Source of the DNA: Trichopria drosophilae
Lineage: Eukaryota > Arthropoda > Insecta > Hymenoptera > Diapriidae
Assembly: GCA_030407085.1 (NCBI GenBank)
Contig: CM059584.1
Span: 89,082,001 to 89,146,000 of the forward strand
Direction of reading: 5' to 3'
DNA length: 64,000 nucleotides
The position numbers were made by a program, and so were the translations under genes. Below are positions 22,986 to 33,318 of this stretch, in pieces (within the stretch, counting starts at the first letter, position 1; each line of letters starts with the position of its first letter). The notes below the pieces were generated by a model, which was not told where the DNA came from, searched no databases, and saw only the letters and a program-made list of their open reading frames with translations.

Positions 22986-23688
22986 GCCAGGCAAAAGTAG
23001 TTGTTGCCTAATAACAGAGGATTGAAAGGCTCACTTTATCAGGTAACCGTGGATATAGCCGCATATAAGAATTTGTTATAAACATCATTAAAAGAGGTTT
23101 CATAAGAAATATGAACGCGACATTTGGGTCCATGGTAAATTATGTGAAAAACGTATATCTATTATTGTTACTTATATATAGAATAAAGAACAATAATAGA
23201 CACACGTTTCATACATAATTTACTCCATAATATCGATTGCAGCAATCAGATTTTGTCTAAAACTATGTTTGACGAAATTGCTTATAAAATATTAATATAA
23301 ATAATTATATAATTATAAATAAGAAAACACACATATTTTATTTTTATCAAATGTCCGATGTCCAGCTGTTAGTTTGGCTCTAGCCGCGATATAATTGGCA
23401 CGGGCCAAAGCAGATTTTCAACCATATTATTCGTTTATTAATTTTAACAACAAATTTACGACTTTTAACAAAACATTGTACATATTTACGGGCCAATTTT
23501 TCCCTTGGATTTGATAAAAACAGCCGGATTTCACTGTTGTCGAAGTTGTTTCTTTACAAAATGTTATAAACTAATATTTTTTATAAACAAAAAAAAACAC
23601 AGTTATTTGATTTTTGGCAGGTATTTTATTGACGATAGTTAGTTTGACGCTACCTGAGCTGTGCTAGGGATGAGCCATAATGGGTTAA
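22986..23688. other. AT-rich spacer without recognisable genes
   Basis: Unique-looking sequence between the tandem repeat and the left TIR of the 4.6-kb transposon; no open frame with motifs and no repeat seen. Confidence 0.4.
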
Positions 23689-23691
23689 TAG

Positions 23692-24440
23692 CACGGTGTG
23701 CCTGAATCCGTCTCAACCTCAAGGTGATATAACTTGAAATATTCCTTCTGGAATTAAAAGTGCATTATGTGTACAAGTTTTTCTAGCAAAAAAGAAAATC
23801 ATCGAATAAGCCGTTTTTAAGAACTGCTCATTACAAATTTTATTTTATTAACTTAATATTTAAAAATAAATATACAAGGGTTTTTGAGGTCACTCAATTA
23901 CGAATTTAAACTCAGAATTTCGAAATTCAAAATGGCGGATCCAATATGGCGGACAAAAATCTAAAATATTAATAAAAATGAACAAAACTTTGTATTCGCA
24001 TGTTTTTAAGGTCGCTGATTACGAATCTGAACTCAAAATTTCGAATTTCAAAATGGCGGATCCAATATGGCGGTCCAAAATCTAAAATATTACTAAAAAT
24101 AAACGAAACTTTGTATTCGTACTTTTTTAAGGTCGCTGGTTACGAATCTAAACTCAGAATTTCGAAATTCAAAATGGCGGATCCAATATGGCGGACAAAA
24201 ATCTAAAATATTACTAAAAATAAACGAAACTTTGTATTCGTACTTTTTTAAGGTCGCTGGTTACGAATCTAAACTCAGAATTTCTAAATTCAGAATGGCG
24301 GATCCAGTATGGCGGTCAAAAATCTAAAATATTACTAAAAATAAACGAAACTTTATATTCATATGTTTTCAAGGTCGCTGATTACGAATCTAAACTTAGA
24401 ATTGTAAATTTCAAAATGACGGATCCAATACACGTGATCG
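23692..24440 (+). repeat. Left TIR with internal 121-bp tandem array
   Basis: The outer 180 bp are unique to this element. Then about five tandem units follow, each with AGGTCGCTGATTACGAATCT, TTCAAAATGGCGGATCC, AATATGGCGGAC and TAAAATATTACTAAAAATAAACG. The array decays near 24420, where CACGTG appears before the gene. Confidence 0.85.
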
Positions 24441-24625
24441 ATATGTAAAATATTACTAAACTCGCGCGCGTCATTATTACCATCAATTCTTTTTATTACG
24501 TCCGAGTGCAGCATTTGTTTTCTTATAACATAGTAACATGTCAATTGCAACAGCAGTATCTAACCTGACATTTATTTAATCAAAAGAGATCTTTAATGCC
24601 ATTGTGAAAGTAATCGTATTATAAC

Positions 24626-26783
24626 ATGTCGAAAGATCACGCCTTAACGCATAAAGAAAATCGGCTAAAAGTTTGTTTATTATGTTTACGAAAAATGAAG
24701 ATCATGATTCCCCTGAAGGGAGCATTAAAAACCGAAGTACAAAATCAATTTGAAAATTATATCGACGATGATAATGTACCTGCTGCGTTGTGTAATTCAT
24801 GCAAGAGTTACGTATATAGTTTGAAAAAAGGAGATAAAGTAGAGAAGAAATTTCCAGATTTAACCATTTTTCTACAAAGAAGATCTGATAATAACCTAAA
24901 GTGTGATTGCAAATTATGTGAAGTAGCTAGGAGTAGACCTGGAACGTCTGAGAATAATAGTATATATAGCATAAGTTCTGGTAATAATAATAATAACAAT
25001 AAAAAAAATACATTTTTTTTATAAGACAATTTCAAAATTTAAAACTTTTTTCACTTCGTGTTTTATATTAAATATTATAATATGTATTTTAGATTTGCAC
25101 GATTATAAATCCAAATCAATTGATGTTAACGCTGTTATTGAAAAACGATGTAGTGCTTGTTTTTCTATTATCGGAAAAGGAAAATTTCACAAGTGCAATG
25201 AAGCAACTCGAGTAGAAAATCTGTCTAATTATATAATAAATACTTCAGCCAAGGAACAAAGCCAAATAATATCTAAAGTCGTAAAAAACAAAATTTCTGA
25301 AACTGGATCTTCTAATTTAAAATTACAACAAGTGCGTGGTGGTCAACCACTTCATGTTAATATAATAGGTAAAGATAGCAAGGCTAGGGAAAATTCTTTT
25401 AAAAGCAAACCATTGCTCTCTGTCGATGATTTTTCTAAAATCCAAACTAATTTAAACTTAAGTAATAGATCAATTATTTCGATTGCTTCATCCGTACGTT
25501 ACGCTACACAAAGTAGAAAAATTATTGAACCTGGACTAAAATCAAAAATTGCTAAAAGATCGCATTTTGTCGACAATTTCTTTAGCTGCAAAAATTTTAA
25601 ATTTGTAAATATTAAGAGCAAAAAAATAACTGATGCTTCGGAAATGGTTGTATATTGTACTGATGTTCCTGCTCTGATCAATTACATTATGGAACGAAGG
25701 AATGTAAATGAAGCCAATTTTAAATTAGGTATTGATGGCGGTGGTGGCTTTTTGAAGATTTGCCTATCAATTCTGGCCGATGACAGTAACAATTTTGCAA
25801 ATGACCATGAATCTAAACGTTCTAAATTTATTGAAGGTATTGCTGCTAAAAGATTTAAAGATTCCGGAGTTAAAAAATTGTTTATTTTAGCTATAGCTCC
25901 GAATGCGCAAGAGAATTACGAAAACATTTCACAGTTGTGGTCGGCTTTAAACATTGGTTCTTTCAACGGCACAATTGCAACAGATCTTAAGTTAGCAAAT
26001 ATTTTGCTTGGGCTCATGTCACGCAGCAGTTTCTGTCCTTGCACTTATTGTGATGCAGAAAAAGACAAACTCGATACTTGTGGCAATTACAGAACTATAG
26101 GAAATACGACAGAAAATTACAAAAACTGGATTCAAGCCGGAGCTATAAAAGAGAACGCAAAATATTTTAAAAATTGCGTAAATCGTCCATTATTTAATGC
26201 TGAAAGCGACACAACTTTTCTAGAACTTATTCCGCCACCAGAATTGCATTTGATGCTTGGCGTTGTAAACTCTTTGTTTACACACATGTTAAGAGATTAC
26301 GAAGAAGAATCTTTAACATGGGCAAAATCTTGCAATGCCCATCGGGAAATTACTCACGGTGGTCCTGCCTTTAAAGGAAATTCATGCAAAAAACTGCTGG
26401 ATAATGTAGATACTTTGCGAGCCAATAAAAATATTGGAGTAATAAAATTTGTACGAGTTTTCGATGATTTTAAAAAGGTAGTTACTGCATGCTTTGGAAA
26501 TGAACTAAAATCAAATTATAAAAGTTGCATATCAACTTTCAAAAGGAGCTATTTGGATTTAAATATCTCCGTTACGCCAAAAATCCATATAGTATTTTAT
26601 CATGTCGAACAGTTTTGTGAATTGAAGAAAACTGGTCTTGGATACTATAGCGAGCAAGCTATTGAATCTGTACACTTCGATTTTAAATCAATTTGGGATA
26701 AATATAAAGTGTCAAAATCTCATTCTGATTATTCCAATAAACTTTTACAAGCTACGTGTACCTACAACAGCAAGCATATTTAA
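24626..26783 (+). CDS. Transposase-like protein, two exons, apparently intact (681 aa)
   Basis: Exon 1 is 24626-24980 and exon 2 is 25093-26783. The intron (24981-25092, 112 bp) has GTAATA at its start and TGTATTTTAG at its end, and splicing keeps the frame exactly (G/AT codon). The N-terminal third has Cys pairs suggesting zinc binding (VCLLCLRKM, LCNSCKSY, CDCKLC, CSACFSI with HKC). The C-terminal part has spaced acidic residues that could be a DDE-type triad: D333 in LGIDGGGGFLK, D416 in ATDLKLANILLG, and E643 in SEQAIESVHFDF. A CPCTYCD cluster and PPPELHLMLG lie between them. It would cut and paste this element. I know related-looking proteins are common in repeats of insects and cnidarians but cannot name the superfamily. 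No in-frame stops. Confidence 0.7.
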
Positions 26784-27084
26784 CTAGTTGTGCGGTTGAC
26801 CTCAGCAGTATAGTTTATTAGCCATTAATTTGTATATAATTTGTATTTAATCTATATCTAATTTAATACATAAGTTCATTACAGTACTAATTCAAATATT
26901 TGTGTATTATTTCCTTACCATACCCCACGGGTGTCCGAAAAAAATTAAAAAACTTGTATAACATATATTTGGCCATTGTTTCTTGTTCGATAATTAATTT
27001 TGCTGTACGTTCATGTATTCTGATAATTTGATATTTAAAACAAGCATTTTCTTGAATAAAAAGCCTTTCTATATTTAGTTAAAT

Positions 27085-28324
27085 TGTCTGTTTTGTCCGC
27101 CACATTGGATCTGCCATTTTGAATTTCGAAATTCTGAGTTTAGATTCGTAAACAGCGACCTTAAAAACAAACGAATACAAAGTTTCGTTTATTTTTAGTA
27201 ATATTTTAGATTTTTGTCCGCCATATTGGATCCGCCATTTTGAATATCGAAATTCTGAGTTTAGATTCGTAATCAGCGACCTTAAAAACAAGCGAATACA
27301 AAGTTTCGTTTATTTTTAGTAATATTTTAGATTTTTGTCCGCCATATTGGATCCGCCATTTTGAATTTCGAAATTCTGAGTTTAGATTCGTAAACAGCGA
27401 CCTTAAAAACAACCGAATACATAATTTCGTTTATTTTTAGTAATATTTTAGATTTTTGTCCGCCATATTGGATCCGCCATTTTGAATTTCGAAATTCTGA
27501 GTGTAGATTCGTAACCAGCGACCTTAAAAAAGTACGAATACAAAGTTTCGTTTATTTTTAGTAATATTTTAGATTTTGGACCGCCATGTTGGATCCGCCA
27601 TTTTGAATATCGAAATTCTGAGTTCAGATTCGTAATCAGCGACCTTAAAAACAAGCGAATACAAAGTTTCGTTTATTTTTAGTAATATTTTAGATTTTTG
27701 TCCGCCATATTGGATCCGCCATTTTGAATTTCGAAATTCTGAGTTTAGATTCGTAAACAGCGACCTTAAAAACAATCGAATACAAAGTTTCGTTTATTTT
27801 TAGTAATATTTTAGATTTTTGTCCGCCATATTGGATCCGCCATTTTGAATTTCGAAATTCTGAGTTTAGATTCGTAACCAGCGACCTTAAAAAAGTACGA
27901 ATACAAAGTTTCGTTTATTTTTAGTAATATTTTAGATTTTGGACCGCCATATTGGATCCGCCATTTTGAAATTCGAAATTTTGAGTTCAGATTCGTAATC
28001 AGCGACCTTAAAAACATGCGAATACAAAGTTTTGTTCATTTTATTAATATTTTAGATTTTTGTCCGCCATATTGGATCCGCCATTTTGAATTTCGAAATT
28101 CTGAGTTTAAATTCGTAATTGAGTGACCTCAAAAACCCTTGTATATTTATTTTTAAATATTGAGTTAATAAAATAAAATTTGTAATGAGCAGTTCTTAAA
28201 AACGGCTTATTCGATGATTTTCTTTTTTGCTAGAAAAACTTGTACACATAACGCACTTTTAATTCCAGAAGGAATATTTCATGTTATATCACCTTGAGGT
28301 TGAGACGGATTCAGGCACACCGTG
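27085..28324 (-). repeat. Right TIR with internal 121-bp tandem array
   Basis: About nine inverted copies of the 121-bp unit (CCGCCATATTGGATCCGCCATTTTGAA as landmark, TTCGTAATCAGCGACCTT, CGTTTATTTTTAGTAATATT) are followed by the 180-bp outer TIR. Some neighbouring copies are nearly identical, so the array has expanded recently by unequal exchange. Confidence 0.85.
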
Positions 28325-28354
28325 TAGAAGACACCATTTTTTGTAAGATGCTAC

Positions 28355-28420
28355 AATGGCGAGCGTAGCGTAGTGGTTCATGCGCCACTGTAGAAAGCGG
28401 AGTCCTCGTCGAGCTCTCGT
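28355..28420 (+). other. tRNA-like SINE head fragment
   Basis: GGCGAGCGTAGCGTAGTGG contains a sequence close to the RNA polymerase III A box (TAGCGTAGTGGTT). About 45 bp later GTCGAGCTC only loosely fits a B box. No cloverleaf can be drawn with confidence, so this is a possible tRNA-derived SINE head or chance. The piece GTAGAAAGCGG recurs at 30457. Confidence 0.3.
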
Positions 28421-28577
28421 CCGAAACGTGTCAAAAGCGACGCATGCTCCGCGAGAACGTTCTACGAAAAGTGCGGGAAAACAAAGAGAATAGATAAAAA
28501 CATTAAAGACATTAGTCATACAGTGCTTAATAAACTGATAACGAAATAAACTCAATAATAATAATAGTGGCACCAAT

Positions 28578-29600
28578 TGTCATACATGGGAAAATTAAAG
28601 ATGACAATGCATTCCTAAAGAAAATGAAAGACATTACTGAAAAATTCCATTTGAAATATCATAAAAATTTCACTGAAATCTTTACATCAAATTATGAAGT
28701 GAAAGAATAAAAAATCAATACGAAGGCACAAAAGTAGAATTTCATACATATACCGACAAAAGAAATACACATTTGTTGTGAAAGGACTACACGATAACTT
28801 GGAAGAAACGCAAGTTTTACAAAAATTAAAAGAACTAAAATTTCCTGCAGTCAATATTAATAAAATTAAAAATACCGTTCAACCGTCTTTCATGATCACT
28901 TTTGAGGAATACAAAACCTTAAATATATTACAAAAAGAAATTAAACATCTTAATTTTAGGAAAATTAGCTGGGAAAACTTCATTAACAATAGAAAAATAA
29001 CACAGTGCCACATATGCCATGAGTAGGGCCATGCAACAGCTAATTGCTACGCTAGTCCAAGATGCCTAAAATGCGCAGAAGCACATCTTACAAAAAAGGG
29101 TACAAAAACGAAAGACGTCCCTGCAAAATGTGCGAATTGTCAGGGAGACCATCCTGCAAACGTAACCATATGTATAGACTATCAAAGAAGAGTAAATAAT
29201 TGGAAAAAAGAAATCATAAATACAAAGACATATCAAAACCGGACGAAACCACAAGAGACAAACGTGTATACGAAAATGATTTAATACAATTTCCACCGCT
29301 GCGCCCCCCACGGATTACTGCATCATCTCAGGAAAAAGGCGGGAATGCGTGGCACGAGGCGGCTGCAAGAATAAAGACGTCGACGGAAAGCGATCTACTA
29401 TATCGATAAAATATGGTAAACGAAACATGTAGAAGTCATAACGCAATGGATGACGAGAAAGGACTACATAGCGGATATTTAAACGAACTACAATCACTCA
29501 TATCAGAAATAAATCAAATCAAGAAAATATGTAATATAAGTAAAATGTTGAAATCGGTTAAGGAACTCAGGGTTCAATTAGTGTACTACTGAAATGCAAC
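28578..29600 (+). pseudogene. Jockey-type LINE ORF1 (Gag-like) remnant
   Basis: Translation from 28578 gives APIVIHGKIKDDNAFLKKM, then after frame breaks near 28710 EFHTYTDKRNTHFVVKG and LHDNLEETQVLQKLKELKFP. This matches the PRE_C2HC region that precedes zinc knuckles in Jockey Gag. Three Cys-rich knuckles follow: CHICHE, a TAG stop at 29024, GHATANC; then CLKCAEAH; then CANCQGDHPANVTIC. The tail (29413-29600) encodes a coiled-coil-like LNELQSLISEINQIKKI. ORF2 does not follow; the copy is truncated. Confidence 0.75.
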
Positions 29601-29639
29601 AATTCGAAGTATTTCTTAAATTTACAGATCAATTAGACG

Positions 29640-29740
29640 GGTACAGGACGTTTTGGCTCCGCCGTTTTGGCGCCAGGACGTTTTGGCGCCACGGACGTTT
29701 TGGCGCCAAACAGTTTTAACGGTGATCTTTTTGGTGCGAG
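29640..29740. repeat. Minisatellite of GGACGTTTTGGCGCCA units
   Basis: Four to five 16-18 bp units (GGACGTTTTGGCTCCGCC, AGGACGTTTTGGCGCCA, CGGACGTTTTGGCGCCAA) decay rightward into GAGGACATTTTAGTGC. The core TTGGCGCCAA is palindromic. Repeats of this kind sit at termini of some DNA transposons, but no partner end was found. Confidence 0.75.
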
Positions 29741-30110
29741 GACATTTTAGTGCAAAATACTAACCTGTAGTCTGTAGAATCATAAAAATCATAGGACAGG
29801 TGTTGGAAAGATTCGACGATACTCGTTAATCCGTGGTGTAAAGAATGCAAGGTGAAACATTCCGAGTTGCATCTGACACATGAATTTCCAAGTGCTCGGC
29901 ACGCATTATGTTACAGTAAATGTGTGCGTGGGGGGCCGCAGCACGGCGACTCCACAGTGACTGCGAAAAAAATTAATACTATAAATTCTTAATTGCTCTC
30001 TGGCCCTTTCGTGTCAATCACATTTACGTATTTGGCTTACATTCCGGAAAGTGCAAGTGGGGAGTTTTAATTCGCAAATTGGACCTTCGTTCGACCTTGC
30101 GATAATTTTG
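29741..30110. other. Spacer without recognisable genes
   Basis: No open frame or repeat could be supported; mixed composition with a GC-rich patch near 29930. Confidence 0.35.
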
Positions 30111-30114
30111 ATAA

Positions 30115-30355
30115 ACATCAGTCTTAACGTAAAATTTTCCGCTCTTTTCAAATCCAGAGTAAAAAATAGGCGTTCCCATTTAAAAAAATCACGTTGACCT
30201 TGAAATAACCTTCAAAATCGAGTTCAAGGTCAAACTCCATGATACCATTGTATGAGCCCCTCCATCCCCTTCACCTTTTGTCTAGACTATTTTTCTCTAT
30301 CTTGCTTAGATTTCAATATATTCCGGTGGGGCGATTAAAATGGCCCACCCTGTAT
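30115..30355 (-). repeat. Fragment of the TCAAGGTCA-rich repeat family
   Basis: Resembles the right arm of 18420-20560: AACGTAAAATTTTCCGCTC, CCCATTTAAAAAAATCACG, GACCTTGAAATAACCTTC, TTCAAGGTCAAACTCCATG and a final GGGGCGATTAAAATGGCCCACC. It is diverged and lacks the left arm. Confidence 0.65.
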
Positions 30356-30456
30356 ACGTCTTTCCGACTACAGTAAAAACCTCGTTTGGACGTATATATA
30401 CGGCTTAGTGCGCAGGAGGGTTAAAATAACACGTTGTCAATAAATAATTTATATAA

Positions 30457-30500
30457 AAAAGCGTAGAAAGCGGGAGACCCGCGTTCGATTTCCGGTCAGG
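30457..30500 (+). other. tRNA-3'-half-like SINE fragment
   Basis: GTAGAAAGCGGGAGACCCGC is followed by GTTCGATTTCCGG, close to a pol III B box (GGTTCGANTCC). The 5' half of a tRNA is missing. Probably a SINE relic. Confidence 0.35.
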
Positions 30501-30774
30501 GTAGGATTTTTTTCTTATTTATTTGCGAGCGTTGAAAAATGCAAATATGGGGATGCGAGATATAAAAATATAATAAAAAATATAAATAATATAACACTTT
30601 TAAATGTTTAAAAATTAAATAAAAATTAATCTAATCATTCCAGACACTCTATGAAATGTAATATACGAGTGGATTAATAATATAATAATTATATATATCG
30701 TTATCAAGTGTATGTGGAAGTGACTCATAATTATATATTAATTTTATTTAATTATTTTTTAAACGAACATTAGA

Positions 30775-30985
30775 GGTACCCCATCAGGCCCTTATAAAGC
30801 CCTGATCAAACCCTTATCAAGTCCTGAACAGGGCCGGATATTGGGATGTCTGATCTGGTCCGGACCAATAACATCGTTTTGTTCTTGATCAGGCCCTGAT
30901 AGTGTAGCCTGATAAGGGCCTGAAATATATTTAGGCAGCCTGAACAGAACCTGATCAGGGTCTTATCAAAATTTCTACTCGGGAA
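30775..30985 (-). repeat. TCAGG-rich repeat, inverted relative to 22674-22985
   Basis: Multiple CCTGATCAGG-like and CCCTTATCA pieces end in TTTCTACTCGGG at 30985. Read on the minus strand this aligns with the start of 22674-22985 (CCCGAGCGGAAATCTG). It may be the far terminus of one nested element spanning 22674-30985, or an independent copy. Confidence 0.55.
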
Positions 30986-31020
30986 TTTAAACTTATAAGA
31001 AGTATATTCGTGATTTGATA

Positions 31021-31440
31021 ACCGAACCCCACCCGCCTGTACGGCTTTAGGGCTCGGGCCCCATGGCGAGGGGCCGGCATACGCCCTAGCCCAGCTCGCA
31101 GACTTTCAACCACTACCCCCGCGACTCCTACACCGATCGCCCGGCAGGGCGAGGAGTTACCCCGGTCGACAACGGTCGGACGTGCGTGGGTCGATTTGGC
31201 CCACTATCAGTTTAAGTCCTTGCCGGCGCGAGACTGGTCACCCAACATGGGACTTGCGGATGCGTTAGACCCGTAGGGGAAAGAGTCCTAGGAAATGCAG
31301 ACTTGTGGATACAAGTCCCTCTTAGCGAGGTACTCGCGGAACGAACCGTGGCCGTAATCGAGATGCCGTAGTTCGGCAACCCTCCCGGGCTCGGGGAAGA
31401 AGCATCGGGTCGTTGACCCTTTGCCGCACCCTCGACACCG
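31021..31440 (+). repeat. GC-rich LINE-leader-like repeat, copy A
   Basis: CCGCCTGTACGGCTTTAGGG, GCTCGGGCCCCATGGCG and GGATACGCCC-like segments recur at 32815-33130 (minus) and 35065-35440 (plus). GC content is far above the flanks. No long ORF is present. It is probably a 5' leader or 5' truncated copy of a non-LTR element; the family was not identified. Confidence 0.5.
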
Positions 31441-31879
31441 TTATAATAAAAACAAAATAAAACAAACAAAATATGATGTACAAAAAGTAAATTAAAAATA
31501 AAAAAACTTACAAAAAAAGACAATATTCATCATGTGGATTATGTCACTTATAAACATAACCGAAGTCATATTAACATATTTACGGAATGGATCATTGAAT
31601 GAATGAAAGAGTGTAGTTGGTATTTAAATTTAAGCGAACTGAATTATTTATTTTTAACCTTTAGTTACCACACTTCGCTTTCCAATGGCCCCTAATAACA
31701 ACGATATTCCATAAATAACAGGGGCCAACTCATGGGTTAATTACGTTCATATAGACACTGTTTAAATTGTCAGTATTAGATTTAAAATGTACACTACTCT
31801 TGTTTTTCGTAATGTAAATCATTTCTTTCAGACGTCTTTAAGTACTAAATATAAGATGAAATTAATATTTTTTCTGCAT

Positions 31880-32379
31880 TTTAATCACCATATTGGAAAC
31901 GATATTTTGAATTTTGAAATTTTAATAGCAGATTTGTAATTAGCGTCTTAAAAAACCCGTTGGTAGCAAATATCAGACAAAATTACCACTTCTCTGTATT
32001 TTGATCAGCCATCTTGGATCCACCATTTTGAATTTCGAAATGTTATTAGCGGATTCGTAATAGGCGACCGCAAAAACCCCGAGATGCCACATATCAGGCA
32101 AAATTAATATTTTTCAATATTTGATTCGGCTATATTGCATCCAATATTTTGAATTTTGTAATTTTATTAGAGGATTCTTAATCAGCGACCTCAAAAACCC
32201 CCAGATACCAAATATCGGGCAAAATTGATATTTTTTTCGACATTTTGATCGGCCATATTGAATCCGCCATTTTGAATTTCGAAATTTTTAGAGTAGATTT
32301 GTAATTGGCCATCTTAGAAACCCGTGTATACCACATTTCGCAAAAAACTGTCTCTGGAATAATTCCAGACTGAAAGGGT
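31880..32379 (-). mobile_element. Piece of a TTAA-ended MITE with 120-bp CCATTTTGAATTTCG units
   Basis: Four diverged units of about 115-120 bp carry CATCTTGGATCCACCATTTTGAA-type cores and CAGCGACCTCAAAAACCCCC. The right end reads GACTGAAAGGGTTAA (32365-32379), matching the piggyBac-type AAAGGG-TTAA end seen at 9864-9874 and 47524-47536. A matching left end was not found, so the copy is probably truncated. Confidence 0.55.
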
Positions 32380-32814
32380 TAAATTGTTTTATATGTCATC
32401 TTCCATATTGTATACGCCATTTTTAATTTATTTATTTTCATCGTCTTGCATAATATTTGTGAATATTTTTAACCCAAATTTAGCAATTCTTCTTATTTTT
32501 AATAAGATAAGAAGTCATTAATTCGCTGTACAAATCTCAGAAAACGAAAATTGAGTCGATTTATTGATTTCTAAGAATTTTCTGAAACAAATGAAGACGA
32601 AATTCAAAAATCAAGCTCGACAACTTTTTCAGAGATTTAATAAGCTTTAATTTAAAAAAAAATGATGTAAATCTGTCCAGTCGTTCCTCCCGAAAGTGGA
32701 CTTTCCTGTAAACATTGCGAAAACACGCACAACCTGCTTGTCGCCATGGATGGGAGATCCTCGTCTGCCGTATCATATATGTTGTGTTGCTGTAATGTAT
32801 GTGTGCGACCAAGC

Positions 32815-33130
32815 TCATTGCAGAGTTCCAAGCCGAGGAACCCTTAGGGGAACCCTCTCAGCCATTGATGTTGGACTCGCGGGTTGGGAGATCTCGCTTG
32901 CTCCAATGTGTGAGTTGCAATGCAACACGGGTGCGACCCTGCAGAGTGTCGTAGGAATTAGAAAGGTACCCTAATGACCGAGGAGCTCGAAAAATCTTTC
33001 CGATTTGAGATAAATTGGTAGAGACTACCGGAAGAAGGAGTCTCGCGCTAGTTCGGGCGTATCCCAACTCCGGGGCATGGAGCCCGAGACTTAAAGCCGT
33101 ACACGCCGATAAGGGTTGGTTAAAAAATAC
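32815..33130 (-). repeat. GC-rich LINE-leader-like repeat, copy B (inverted)
   Basis: On the minus strand it aligns with 35065-35440 through CTTCTTCCGGTAGTCTCTAC, CAATTTATCTCAAA, CGACACTCTGCAGGGTCGCA and ACTCACACAT. Several indels; no open frame longer than background. Confidence 0.7.
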
Positions 33131-33318
33131 GAGGTTACAAATGTCCGTTTCATTCTTTCGGCGATACAGCGTATTTATTAAAAATATGTAAAAAAATTCC
33201 GTGATATTTCTCGATGAATTCTGAGAACTTTTCATTGTTATCATTTTTTTTAAAGTTGTTAGTTTTCGATTTACCACGTCCAGAAATTTTAAATGAAATT
33301 TTCATTGTTGACGCCATT
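33131..33318. other. Diverged fragment related to the palindromic MITE
   Basis: Near 33200-33280 it carries TTTCTCGATGAATTCTGAGAA and TTATCATTTTTTTTAAAG, which resemble the interior of 33323-34615. It is probably an older copy or target of the same family. Confidence 0.4.

Larger units (their letters stand above)
23689..28327 (+). mobile_element. DNA transposon with long repeat-filled TIRs (4.6 kb, 3-bp TSD TAG)
   Basis: The element proper is 23692-28324. It begins CACGGTGTGCCTGAATCCG and ends with the exact inverse, and TAG lies immediately outside both ends (23689-23691 and 28325-28327). Inversion holds through the outer 180 bp with only a few differences and then through arrays of a roughly 121-bp unit (about five units on the left, nine on the right). 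One spliced transposase-like gene lies between. CAC termini with a 3-bp TSD suggest the CACTA/EnSpm-Chapaev (CMC) group, but the protein did not let me confirm that. The intact gene and well-matched TIRs suggest recent activity. Confidence 0.85.

Noticed and set aside
27079..28017. Repeated 68-70 codon frames beginning MFLRSL on the minus strand
   Set aside because: They are the same 121-bp repeat unit read through in one frame, so the frames are a by-product of the array and not a gene family.
28340..28420. A possible functional tRNA gene
   Set aside because: Only an A-box-like stretch is present; no acceptor stem or full cloverleaf can be drawn.
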